From a virus, in IMG/VR virus record IMGVR_UViG_3300031730_000015, positions 1 to 36,563 of that record: DNA of 36,563 nucleotides; one strand, given 5' to 3'. Under the pieces are notes generated by a model that was given only the letters and a program-made list of their open reading frames with translations, searched no databases and was not told where the DNA came from. The position numbers and the translations under genes are program-made. Shown in pieces: positions 7,190-14,813 of the stretch. The stretch's first letter is position 1. Every line of letters begins with the position of its first letter.

Positions 7190-7479
7190 GGCTTTCCCTG
7201 CGCTCGCGCTTGCGCCGGAGCCGGCAGGCCCGGGCGCTTGACGTTCGCCATGTTGACGCTCTGCCCGCGCAACGACGCGTGCTCTGCGCCCGTCACGGAC
7301 CACGTGCCGTCTTCCATCTCCAGTGGCTCCGCGATCACCTGGGGAGGCAGCGCGGCGTGATTGATGTGCGGCCCCGGCCCCACGTTCGTGTACGTTGGAG
7401 GCACCCACGTTGCGGCCGCTCCATTGATCGCGGCGTTCGCGGATGTGCGATTCGGGAAGCTGCGTCCAGGAACGATCAT
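7186..7479 (-). CDS. Hypothetical late protein, 97 aa
   Basis: Starts at ATG 7479 in an ATGA overlap with the lectin-like gene upstream and overlaps the lipoprotein gene downstream in the same way. The sequence is rich in Pro, Asn, Ala and Gly (NGAAATWVPPTYTNVGPGP), suggesting a partly extended virion protein. No signal peptide, membrane segment or known domain is seen. Confidence 0.65.
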   Translation of the reverse strand: MIVPGRSFPNRTSANAAINGAAATWVPPTYTNVGPGPHINHAALPPQVIAEPLEMEDGTWSVTGAEHASLRGQSVNMANVKRPGLPAPAQARAQGKP

Positions 7480-8204
7480 GCGGCAAACCTCGCGAGTTGA
7501 TACGCGTTGACGTTCGAGACCTGCTCGGCAGTCAGGAGTGACGGGAACGCGATGATCTCGCCGACTGCAGCGAGCACAGTCGTTCCGAGCGTCCATGTCA
7601 CCGTGGACAGAGTGCCGTTCGTGGCCGTGTTGCTGCTCAGTGTGCCGCCCTGAGCGACGTCGTTCCGGAAGGAGTCCGGAGCAGATGATGCGACAGTCCC
7701 GAACGGATACCTGAGCGCCTTGCGGTACTTCGTGTTCACCGCGTCTGCGCTCGTGAAGTTCAGCTGGTCAAACCCAGCAGCGCCGTACAACGCGATCGCG
7801 TCGCCCGCCGCATACAGCGAGCCGGCTACACCGCCGCTCGTCACCATCGGGCGCGCTGCAATCGCCGTGACGGGCCTGTACACGTAGCAAACGGTGACGT
7901 TCGCGTAGCCGCCCGTGATCGAGCACGTCATCGTCTGCGCGCCAGCGAAGTCGGCGGTCGGCTGATTGCCAAGATTCGCGTTTGACGCGTTGTATGTCGG
8001 GCGCGACGCGTCGGTCCCTTGGACGAAGTGATTGCCGTTTCCTGTGAGGTCTGTCCACGACGCGATCTTCGTAGCCGCGAGCGTGTACGAGTCGCGTAGC
8101 CAGAAGATTGGCGAGTAGAGCATCGGCGTGAATGCGGCGGCCGGCATGCCGTAGATCGCTCCACGGCGCCCGACGATTCGTCGATGTGTGCCGGGCCGCG
8201 TCAT
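7476..8204 (-). CDS. Lectin-like (LamG/concanavalin-like) virion protein
   Basis: 242 residues from ATG 8204. After a basic N-terminus, the sequence has the opening signature of LamG/ConA-like beta-sandwich domains: FWLRDSYTLAATKIASWTDL, the SGNG-type turn TGNGNHFVQ, then NLGNQPTADFAGAQTM, and a C-terminal EIIAFPSLLTAEQVSNVNAY. Such domains in phage tails bind carbohydrates. It may therefore help recognise the host envelope. It overlaps both neighbours by 4 bases. No catalytic glycanase residues can be claimed. Confidence 0.75.
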   Translation of the reverse strand: MTRPGTHRRIVGRRGAIYGMPAAAFTPMLYSPIFWLRDSYTLAATKIASWTDLTGNGNHFVQGTDASRPTYNASNANLGNQPTADFAGAQTMTCSITGGYANVTVCYVYRPVTAIAARPMVTSGGVAGSLYAAGDAIALYGAAGFDQLNFTSADAVNTKYRKALRYPFGTVASSAPDSFRNDVAQGGTLSSNTATNGTLSTVTWTLGTTVLAAVGEIIAFPSLLTAEQVSNVNAYQLARFAA

Positions 8205-8536
8205 CAGGGGCTCGCGGGGGCGATGAGCAGGAAGCCCGCGCCGGATGCGATGGTGCGGTAGTGCGTGCAGCCAGGCGGCACGACCCACTCCTCCTTGAAC
8301 CCGCTCAGGATGCGGAGGCTGTTCGCGCTCACAGTCGGCGCGGCCATCCCGGCGATGCCGAAGATGATGTTCACGTCGGCGCCGATGGCCTGGAACACGA
8401 GGAACGCGTTCGAGCCACCGCTGCCGAGGTACGGGATCGCCGCCTCAGCTGTTGCCGCTGCACTCACCGCCACGGACGTGACGCGCCCGTCCATCGGACC
8501 GATACGCGTTGCTGCTGCTGATACATCGACTGCCAT
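8204..8536 (-). CDS. Small virion protein, 110 aa
   Basis: Starts at ATG 8536, 3 bases after the stop of the large upstream gene, and ends in an ATGA overlap with the lectin-like gene. It is rich in Ala, Gly and small beta-formers, with a conserved-looking EEWVVPPGCTHYRTIASG segment. That pattern is common in small beta-structured decoration or tail proteins. I cannot place it in a named family. Confidence 0.65.
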   Translation of the reverse strand: MAVDVSAAATRIGPMDGRVTSVAVSAAATAEAAIPYLGSGGSNAFLVFQAIGADVNIIFGIAGMAAPTVSANSLRILSGFKEEWVVPPGCTHYRTIASGAGFLLIAPASP

Positions 8537-8539
8537 GGC

Positions 8540-11164
8540 TCATTGCCTCCGTGATCGGGGGGTGTAAGGGGTGTCCCACTCGCTCGTGGGCGCTTCTGTG
8601 CTCGGCTCGACGACGCGCGCTTGCGCGGGCGCGCTCTGCCGCATGTGGAGCGGCTCGTAGTCCCGGTTGTCCCAGGGCACGTTCTCCAGCTCGTCTGCGA
8701 CGTCGGGCTGCGTGCGCGCGAGTTGCTGCAGCGCGACGCCGAAGCCTCGCGGGCCGCTCGACTGATGCGCCTGCAAGAGCTGTTCGGCGTACGTGCGAGT
8801 CGCGGGGTTGTCGTTGAGTCTGCGGACGATGTCGCGCGCGAGCATGTCGGCGCGAGCTTCGTTGGCCGTTGCGGATGCGCCTGCGCTTCGACCGCGCAGG
8901 AAGTTGTCGGCGATATGGTCTTCGACGATGCGGCGCGTGAAGCCGCGCTGATCCGTGACGCCTCCGCGCGTGAGGCGCTCCATCTCCGCTCGGCGTCCGA
9001 GCTCTTCGACAACGGGAGCCGCACGCTGTCCGGGCGTCCGCGGTGCGGGCGCCGGAGCGGGCTCGACGTTCGGCGCATCCCATCGTCCGAGATCGGGCGC
9101 AGGTGCCGGGCGACGCGGGAGCGGAGGCGGTGCGACGGGCGCGCGCTCGGGTATCGGCTGAGGAACCTCGCCGAGCGTGATGTCCTCGACCTCGTCCATG
9201 CTGACGGGCCAGGGACGATCCTCTTGCGTCGCATGTGAGAGAGCCCCGCGCTCTGCGCGCTGCTCCGCGGCAACGACGTTCGACTGCGCACGGCGCACAC
9301 CGCGCGCGTCCAGCTCACCGGGCGCAACAGTGCTGCCACGTGCCGGCGCTACCTGTGGGGTGCCGTACTGTCGCTCGAACGACTGCTGCGCTTGGTAGGA
9401 TCGCTCTGAGCCGGGCGCTCGCGAAGCAGATGACGTGGCGGAATCCGCCAACTGACCGCGCTCGATGGTGGCTCGCGTCTGCGGCGAGACGGGGAAGAGA
9501 TCGAATGCGTCGTCGGCGACGTCGGTGGTCGTCGGCCGCGCTGAGACGGGCGGATTGGTGACGGCCTGGAATGCGTCGGTCGAGATCTCTTCGGGCACTC
9601 GCCCGCGTGCTCGTGCGCCGGCGCGCACATTGGGATTCGTGCCGGCCTGCGTAGACGCGCCCGTCGAGCGGCCTTCGCGCTCGAACTCGCGACGCATCTG
9701 CATCTCGAGCGTGTCGTTGGGGTCGAACGGGATCGCGTTGGGATTCGCCGGATGCACGTCGTGCGGATCGGGCGCGATGTCGTCGGTCCAGCGTCGTGCC
9801 GATGGCACGTAGTTCGGGTCCGGCGCGGGATGCAGCGTCACGTCGTCGTTGAAGCGGCCCGCCTGCGCGCCTTCGGGCATGCCGAGCACGACCTCGTCTT
9901 CGACCATCGGCGCGGGCGCCTGTCGTTGCGCGAGCGTCGCGCGACGCTGCACCTCAGGCGTCGAAGGCACGGAGCGACGCGGGGACATGCCGCTCGCATC
10001 GAGGTCGCGTGCAAGGCCCCGGACGCCGCCTTCGTACGTGCTCTCGATTCGCTCGAGATCGGCCGGCGTCGCGTTCGGGTGTGCGGTCTGCACGCGGCGC
10101 ACGGCCGCGCGGAACTCGTGCTGGTCGCGCTGCAGACCCATATCGGCGAGCTCGGGGTCAGCGTCGATGCGCGCCTGCTGCTCGGGCGTGAAGTCGCCAC
10201 CGGGAACGGGCGTGCCTTCGGGTGCGCCGCGGAGCCATCGAGCGGCCCCTGCTGCGCCTTCGCCCACGAGCTGACCGGCTGCACCGCCAGCGGCGCCGTA
10301 GCCCGCTCCTGCGAGCGTATCCGTCGCCTGCTCGCGCGCGGTGCCCTGAGCGTGGCCGAGACCCTGCGCACCGCCGAATGCGCCGCCCATCAACGTGGAC
10401 TGCCCGACACGTCCCGCGACGCTGCGCGCGTTCGCGCCGGGCATCGCGAGCGCGGGGAGCGCGCTGCCGAGGATCTCGCCACCCATGTACGATCGCGGTG
10501 CCGCGGTGCGCGCGGTCTCGTTCTCGGTGCGCACGCGATCGCGCTCACTCTCGTACGTCGCGCGCGGAGCTTCCGCGAAGCCGCGTGGCTGCGCCTGTCG
10601 GTCCCACGGATGCACGCTGGCGCCTGCGAGCTCGTCGCCAAACCCCAGCGTCACGCCCTGAACGGTGCCAGCCCGTAGCGCCTCGAGGTTGTCGCTGTCC
10701 ATCACGAGGCCGTCGATGAGGCTGCGGTCGTACGCCGCGTCACGTCGTCGGTCGCGATCGACGTTGCGCTCGAGCTCGGCACGGTGCGTGGCCTGCCGCG
10801 CCTGCGTCACGGGCTGCTGCGCTTCGAGCTGCGCGATCGTGCGGCCTGCGATGGCCATCGGATCTTGCGAATGCAGCGAGTCCACGAACGACGGGCGCGC
10901 GTCGCCGATGACCTCGATCTCAGGAACGGTCATCTCGCGCGCAGGAGCGACGTCCGTGCGCGGACCGCCGATCTCGATGTCGTCGTCATCGGGAAGCATC
11001 TGCGCCTCGCCGATCTCGACGTCCGGCTCGACGCGGGCGGCGCCGATCTCGACGTCGTCGATCTCGATGCCACCACGACGGCGCGGACGCGGACGCGAGG
11101 TCACACCCATCATGTCGAAGTACGACCGCGCGGCGTTTGCCTGGGGCCTGCGTGGCTCAGTCAT
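8540..11164 (-). CDS. Large low-complexity virion protein, probable ejection protein
   Basis: 874 residues from ATG 11164 (ATGA overlap with the upstream gene). It is strongly enriched in Ala, Arg, Pro, Glu and Gln with long disordered-looking regions. Residues ~33-69 hold three acidic repeats ending in EIG. An Ala/Gly-rich stretch (~195-300) includes LGSALPALAMPGANARS and GAGYGAAGGAAGQL. Position after the tail genes and pairing with two other low-complexity proteins match the three internal ejection proteins of P22-like phages. Residues ~566-574 carry GQLADSATS, also present in the scaffold as GQLAESATS. Role is inferred from context. Confidence 0.65.
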   Translation of the reverse strand: MTEPRRPQANAARSYFDMMGVTSRPRPRRRGGIEIDDVEIGAARVEPDVEIGEAQMLPDDDDIEIGGPRTDVAPAREMTVPEIEVIGDARPSFVDSLHSQDPMAIAGRTIAQLEAQQPVTQARQATHRAELERNVDRDRRRDAAYDRSLIDGLVMDSDNLEALRAGTVQGVTLGFGDELAGASVHPWDRQAQPRGFAEAPRATYESERDRVRTENETARTAAPRSYMGGEILGSALPALAMPGANARSVAGRVGQSTLMGGAFGGAQGLGHAQGTAREQATDTLAGAGYGAAGGAAGQLVGEGAAGAARWLRGAPEGTPVPGGDFTPEQQARIDADPELADMGLQRDQHEFRAAVRRVQTAHPNATPADLERIESTYEGGVRGLARDLDASGMSPRRSVPSTPEVQRRATLAQRQAPAPMVEDEVVLGMPEGAQAGRFNDDVTLHPAPDPNYVPSARRWTDDIAPDPHDVHPANPNAIPFDPNDTLEMQMRREFEREGRSTGASTQAGTNPNVRAGARARGRVPEEISTDAFQAVTNPPVSARPTTTDVADDAFDLFPVSPQTRATIERGQLADSATSSASRAPGSERSYQAQQSFERQYGTPQVAPARGSTVAPGELDARGVRRAQSNVVAAEQRAERGALSHATQEDRPWPVSMDEVEDITLGEVPQPIPERAPVAPPPLPRRPAPAPDLGRWDAPNVEPAPAPAPRTPGQRAAPVVEELGRRAEMERLTRGGVTDQRGFTRRIVEDHIADNFLRGRSAGASATANEARADMLARDIVRRLNDNPATRTYAEQLLQAHQSSGPRGFGVALQQLARTQPDVADELENVPWDNRDYEPLHMRQSAPAQARVVEPSTEAPTSEWDTPYTPRSRRQ
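9435..9457. repeat. Palindromic repeat A, copy 1
   Basis: A 23-base stretch that matches 21216-21238 except at one base. It contains the odd palindrome TGGCGGA-A-TCCGCCA (9436-9450). In copy 2 the central base is T. It lies inside the large ejection-like gene. It could be a protein-binding site or the coding trace of a shared peptide. Confidence 0.6.
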
Positions 11165-13557
11165 CGATCACCTCGCGGTCGCTGCGATTCGAAGTAGAGC
11201 CGCTGCCCCTCGGGGTACGCCGTCCCGCCGTCGTCGAGCTCGTCCTGCGCTTCAGTGCGCTGGCGGCGGATCGCGTCGAGGAACGCGCGGGGTGGCGCTG
11301 CCCACGAGCCTGCGCCGAAGCTGCTGTAGTAGCGGCTGAGCTCGTTCGCGGTGACGTTCGCGCCGCCGAACGTCTTAAAGTACTCGTTCAGGTGGTTGTA
11401 GATGCGCGCGCGCAGGTCGGTGACCTCGCGACTCGACGCGATCGCGGCCGGCACGCCGGAGTTGGCGTGGAGCGCAGCCTGCACGATGAGGTTTCCGTTC
11501 GGCCCGCGCATGACGCGATCGAGCTCGCTTCCGAGGCTCTGCAAGCGCTGCTCGCGACGGTGCACAGGCGCGTAGTGGCGCACGTACTCGACGACTTCGG
11601 CCTGCTGCTGAGGCGTGCGCTCGCGCGAGCCCGCGCCCGTCATCACGAGCTGGTCCTCGGCGCCTTCGCCGAGCCCGCGATCCACGGCGGCTGCGGCTGC
11701 CGCACGCCCTCGCGGCGTGTTCACGTCCACGCCCATGCGACGCGCGGCGCCCTGAATCAGGTACTCCTGATAGGCGAGGTTGCGATCTGCTTCGACCTCT
11801 GCATCGGTCGGCGGACGCGCGCGCAGGTCCACTGCGCCACCCGGAGCGACGGGAGGACGCTGCCCACCCGCGAGGCGATCGATCGTCCACTGCGCGAGCG
11901 CTGCGGGGTCGTTGGCGACCTCGGGAGGCGGCTGCGCGCTCTGTGCTGCCTGAGACGCTTGCGGAGCTCGCGGCGCACCACCTGCGGCACGGGGAGCGGC
12001 CGTTGACGTCGGTGCCGCACCTTGCGGACGCGCGATGGTCGGCCGCACCTGTCCATCCGGCCCGACGATCGTGGGCGGCTCGCCCTGCGCGGGATCGTAG
12101 TAGACGGGCCCGGACTCGCGTTCCGCGCGTGCATTGGCGCCGTAGCCGTAATCCACGCCACGACCACCGCCTGTGCCGCCGAGCCTGCCGCCACGTCGCT
12201 GTCCACCCGAACGCTGTCCCTGTCGGAACGCACGCGGGTTGCTGCGGCGCTCGTCGTCGATGACGGCGCGCAGATTCTCGATCGTGGACGCCATGCTGCG
12301 GGCGTTCATGCCGGACGTGTCGAGGTCCACCCACGGCTGGAGGATGCGCGCGGCCTCCTCGGGCAGGCCGTTGATGAGCGCGTCGTACGACGAGCGCAGG
12401 CCCTCCGCGTCTGCCGAGTCCACGTCGAACTCCGCGCTCGTGCGTCGTGCGTGCTCACTCGTCGCCGCTTCCGCCTGCGCGATGCGACGCTCGTCGAGAC
12501 CAGCGCGCCGCTCTTCGTTCTGACGGCGGAAGTCGAGCTGCTCACGCTCTTGCTGCCGCGCCTGCTCCTCGATACGCTCTTGCGCGCGCTGCTCGATGTT
12601 GCCGCGCGCGCTTTCTGCGATGCCTGCGCCCGCGTTGCCGAAGCCGCTCACGCCCGCGCCAAGGCCCGCGAGCCCGGGGCGACCTGCGGCCACGCCCGCG
12701 ATGCCGAGGATGCTGCCGAGCGCCTGCCCGATGCCGCCCGCGATGCCTGCGGCACGGGATACACGCTGGTCGCGAGCGTCGCGCATGTCGGGGCGCGCCT
12801 TCGCGAAGCCCGGGTCTGTCGGCACCTTCGGCTGCACGGCGCCGATCATGTCTTCGTCGTCTTCGACGATCGGGGCCGCTTCACTCACGGGCGCGAGCGA
12901 CGCCTCTGGCTCCGCACCGAGCACGAAGTCTTCGTCTGCCTCGGGAACGCCCGCCATCACGCCGGGAGCTCGAAGCGGCGTCGACGCCTGAGGCGCCTGC
13001 GTGCGGAGACTCTGCCCGCCGAGATCGATCGCGCTCGTGTGGAGCTGCGGGCGCGGCGGCGGATTCGGCACGCCAAGCTCACGCGCGCTCGCGTCCATGA
13101 TCGCGGCGTCGTTCTCCGGCGAGTCCTCGTGCTCACCGACGATCGGGAGCGCCTGCACGCGCGCACGCTGCTCGGGGGAGAGCGGCGCCATGCTGCGATC
13201 GACGGCCGCTTGTCGCGTCGCCTCGGGGTCCGGCGTGGTAACCGTTTCCACGCCGCCGAGGGAGAGCAGACGCGCGGGCGCGCTCGGGGCGAGTCCCACG
13301 CGCTCGCCGAGTCGCGATGCGGCAGCGCCGATCGAGTCGATACCGCTCGTGTCGAATGCTTCGCGCTCGTCGCGGTCCATGGGTCGAATGTCCGCTTCGC
13401 TGCGGCCTGAGTCGTTGCCGGGGCCGGGTTGCGTCGCGCCGATCGAGTCGATCTCGGGCAGCGCTTGCGGGTTCGTGCGGCGCTGCTGGCGCACGCGTCC
13501 ACGCGCCATCAGACGGCGTGCACGAGGGCCCAGCGGCATTGCGTCTGGCTCAGCCAC
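11161..13557 (-). CDS. Second large virion protein, probable ejection protein
   Basis: 798 residues if the start is GTG 13557, which has GGAGG eight bases upstream. A GTG at 13566 (801 aa) has the GGAGG directly against it and is less likely. The N-terminal ~260 residues are acidic and disordered with repeated D-x-IGA motifs. A Gly/Ala-rich hydrophobic stretch follows (GIAGGIGQALGSILGIAGVA, ~284-303), then an Arg/Glu/Gln coiled coil and a Pro/Ala linker. The C-terminus (FKTFGGANVTANELSRYY) resembles an internal-protein end domain. The hydrophobic part could insert in membrane during DNA ejection. Inference from order and composition. Confidence 0.65.
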   Translation of the reverse strand: MAEPDAMPLGPRARRLMARGRVRQQRRTNPQALPEIDSIGATQPGPGNDSGRSEADIRPMDRDEREAFDTSGIDSIGAAASRLGERVGLAPSAPARLLSLGGVETVTTPDPEATRQAAVDRSMAPLSPEQRARVQALPIVGEHEDSPENDAAIMDASARELGVPNPPPRPQLHTSAIDLGGQSLRTQAPQASTPLRAPGVMAGVPEADEDFVLGAEPEASLAPVSEAAPIVEDDEDMIGAVQPKVPTDPGFAKARPDMRDARDQRVSRAAGIAGGIGQALGSILGIAGVAAGRPGLAGLGAGVSGFGNAGAGIAESARGNIEQRAQERIEEQARQQEREQLDFRRQNEERRAGLDERRIAQAEAATSEHARRTSAEFDVDSADAEGLRSSYDALINGLPEEAARILQPWVDLDTSGMNARSMASTIENLRAVIDDERRSNPRAFRQGQRSGGQRRGGRLGGTGGGRGVDYGYGANARAERESGPVYYDPAQGEPPTIVGPDGQVRPTIARPQGAAPTSTAAPRAAGGAPRAPQASQAAQSAQPPPEVANDPAALAQWTIDRLAGGQRPPVAPGGAVDLRARPPTDAEVEADRNLAYQEYLIQGAARRMGVDVNTPRGRAAAAAAVDRGLGEGAEDQLVMTGAGSRERTPQQQAEVVEYVRHYAPVHRREQRLQSLGSELDRVMRGPNGNLIVQAALHANSGVPAAIASSREVTDLRARIYNHLNEYFKTFGGANVTANELSRYYSSFGAGSWAAPPRAFLDAIRRQRTEAQDELDDGGTAYPEGQRLYFESQRPRGDR
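13227..13252. repeat. Palindromic repeat B, copy 1
   Basis: 26 bases that match 20203-20228 at 23 positions. The core is the imperfect palindrome CGTGGTAACCGTTTCCACG (13234-13252). The copy at 20210-20228 is its exact reverse complement, while the flank GGTCCGG is in direct orientation in both. This copy lies within the second ejection-like gene. Confidence 0.6.
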
Positions 13558-14443
13558 GAGTGCCACCTCCGAAGGGGTTGGTGGGCACGAGCCCGCGCGC
13601 TCGCGTCCGAGCTCGGCGCGACGCCAGCGGGCCGCTAAGCCCGGTGGGGTTCGCGGCCATCATCGGGGAGGGCACGCCGGATGCGACGCGTGTCGAGGGC
13701 GCTGCGGTGCGACCTGCAGGCGCTGCCGTCCGCGCCGAGCTTCCGCCTGCGCCGCCTCCACCGCCCGAAGCCGAGTCCTTTGAGAAGGCGCTATAGAGCG
13801 AGCCGCCTGCGTTCGCGAGGCCGCCGATCATCTGCCCGATCTGCTGGACCTTGTCCCACGGCTTCTGCGCGAGCGCCTCCGACCGGTCGAGGTGGTAACC
13901 CGCCGACTGAGCGTTGGCGCCCGTGAGCATCTGGCCGCCCTGCTGCTGCATGCTGCCCGCCTGCATGCCTTGGCCGACGAGACCGCCGCCGAGTCCGGCC
14001 ATCGCGTCCGTCGCGGAGAGCGATCGTTGCTGCGCGTCCTGCGCGACCTGCGACTGCATCTGCTGCGCGCGATCCGCGCCGCTCTGCTGCGCCTGAAGCT
14101 GCGCCGCCACCTCCATGCCGCTGCCGCCCATGCCGCGCATCTGAGCGTCCTGCACGATGCCCTGTCGCTGCGACTGCTCGTACTGCGCCGCCTGCGCGTT
14201 GGCCTGCTGCTGCGCCATGCGATCCGCGTCGGTGAAGCCCGTCGTTGCGAGCTGCGAGTAGCGGTCGAGAGCCTGCGTCTGCGCCGCCTGCCCGACAGGA
14301 TCGACGTAGTCGCGGGACATGAAGTCCTGACCGATGTCCTGATTCTGCTGCATGAGCTGCTCGGCTTCGGCGCGCTCTGCCTTCACGGCGCCGCGTCGCT
14401 TCTCGCGTCGCTCCCGGAACTTCTTGACGAGACCTCGTGCCAT
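13550..14443 (-). CDS. Gln-rich internal virion (ejection-type) protein
   Basis: 297 residues from ATG 14443, one base after the previous stop. A basic N-terminus (KKFRERREKRRGAVKAER) leads into a Gln/Ala/Met-rich helical region (residues ~60-190, e.g. MRGMGGSGMEVAAQLQAQQ). Then come a Gly-rich hydrophobic segment (IGQMIGGLANAGGSLYSAF) and a Ser/Gly/Pro-rich tail. This composition and the GMGGSG-AAQL-AQQ pattern are typical of small internal proteins in podoviruses, ahead of two larger ones, as here. The exact role in ejection is inferred. Confidence 0.7.
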   Translation of the reverse strand: MARGLVKKFRERREKRRGAVKAERAEAEQLMQQNQDIGQDFMSRDYVDPVGQAAQTQALDRYSQLATTGFTDADRMAQQQANAQAAQYEQSQRQGIVQDAQMRGMGGSGMEVAAQLQAQQSGADRAQQMQSQVAQDAQQRSLSATDAMAGLGGGLVGQGMQAGSMQQQGGQMLTGANAQSAGYHLDRSEALAQKPWDKVQQIGQMIGGLANAGGSLYSAFSKDSASGGGGGAGGSSARTAAPAGRTAAPSTRVASGVPSPMMAANPTGLSGPLASRRARTRARGLVPTNPFGGGTRG

Positions 14444-14444
14444 C

Positions 14445-14813
14445 TCAGGCCCCCAGCACGAGGAGACGCGCCTCGTAGCGCCCGGCTGCGAGGCCGGAGA
14501 ATGCGGTGGTGGTGACGAGCCCTGCGCCCTCGAACTGCCAACCGAAGGCGACGTTGCTCGAGACGCCGGTCGCGACGTTGACGAGGCGCACGAGCACGCA
14601 GCCCATCGGCGGCGCCGTGTAGCGCGACTGCACGGAGAGCGTGGCCACGGGACCCGTGAACTCGACGTCTAGGATCTGCGCGTCCATGTTGCCCGCGAAC
14701 GTGAGCCCACGATTCATGCGCGTGGTCACGTCCTGCGCGAACTGCGTGACGCGCTGCCACGCAACGGCGGCAGCATCGCGCGCAGTCCACTTGTACGGCT
14801 GCATGTCGCTCAT
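14445..14813 (-). CDS. Small conserved-type podovirus virion protein
   Basis: 122 residues from ATG 14813 (ATGA overlap). The segment MNRGLTFAGNMDAQILDVEF (residues ~33-52), followed by beta strands with PPMGCVLVRL, resembles a small virion protein found next to tail genes in many podoviruses. It lies between the tail hub-like gene and the internal proteins. I cannot give a specific role; a tail or stabilising component is likely. Confidence 0.65.
   Translation of the reverse strand: MSDMQPYKWTARDAAAVAWQRVTQFAQDVTTRMNRGLTFAGNMDAQILDVEFTGPVATLSVQSRYTAPPMGCVLVRLVNVATGVSSNVAFGWQFEGAGLVTTTAFSGLAAGRYEARLLVLGA

Noticed and set aside
12022-13410. 462-codon plus-strand frame opposite the ejection-type gene
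   Set aside because: Composition is that of a complementary-frame shadow, with no ribosome site and no motifs.
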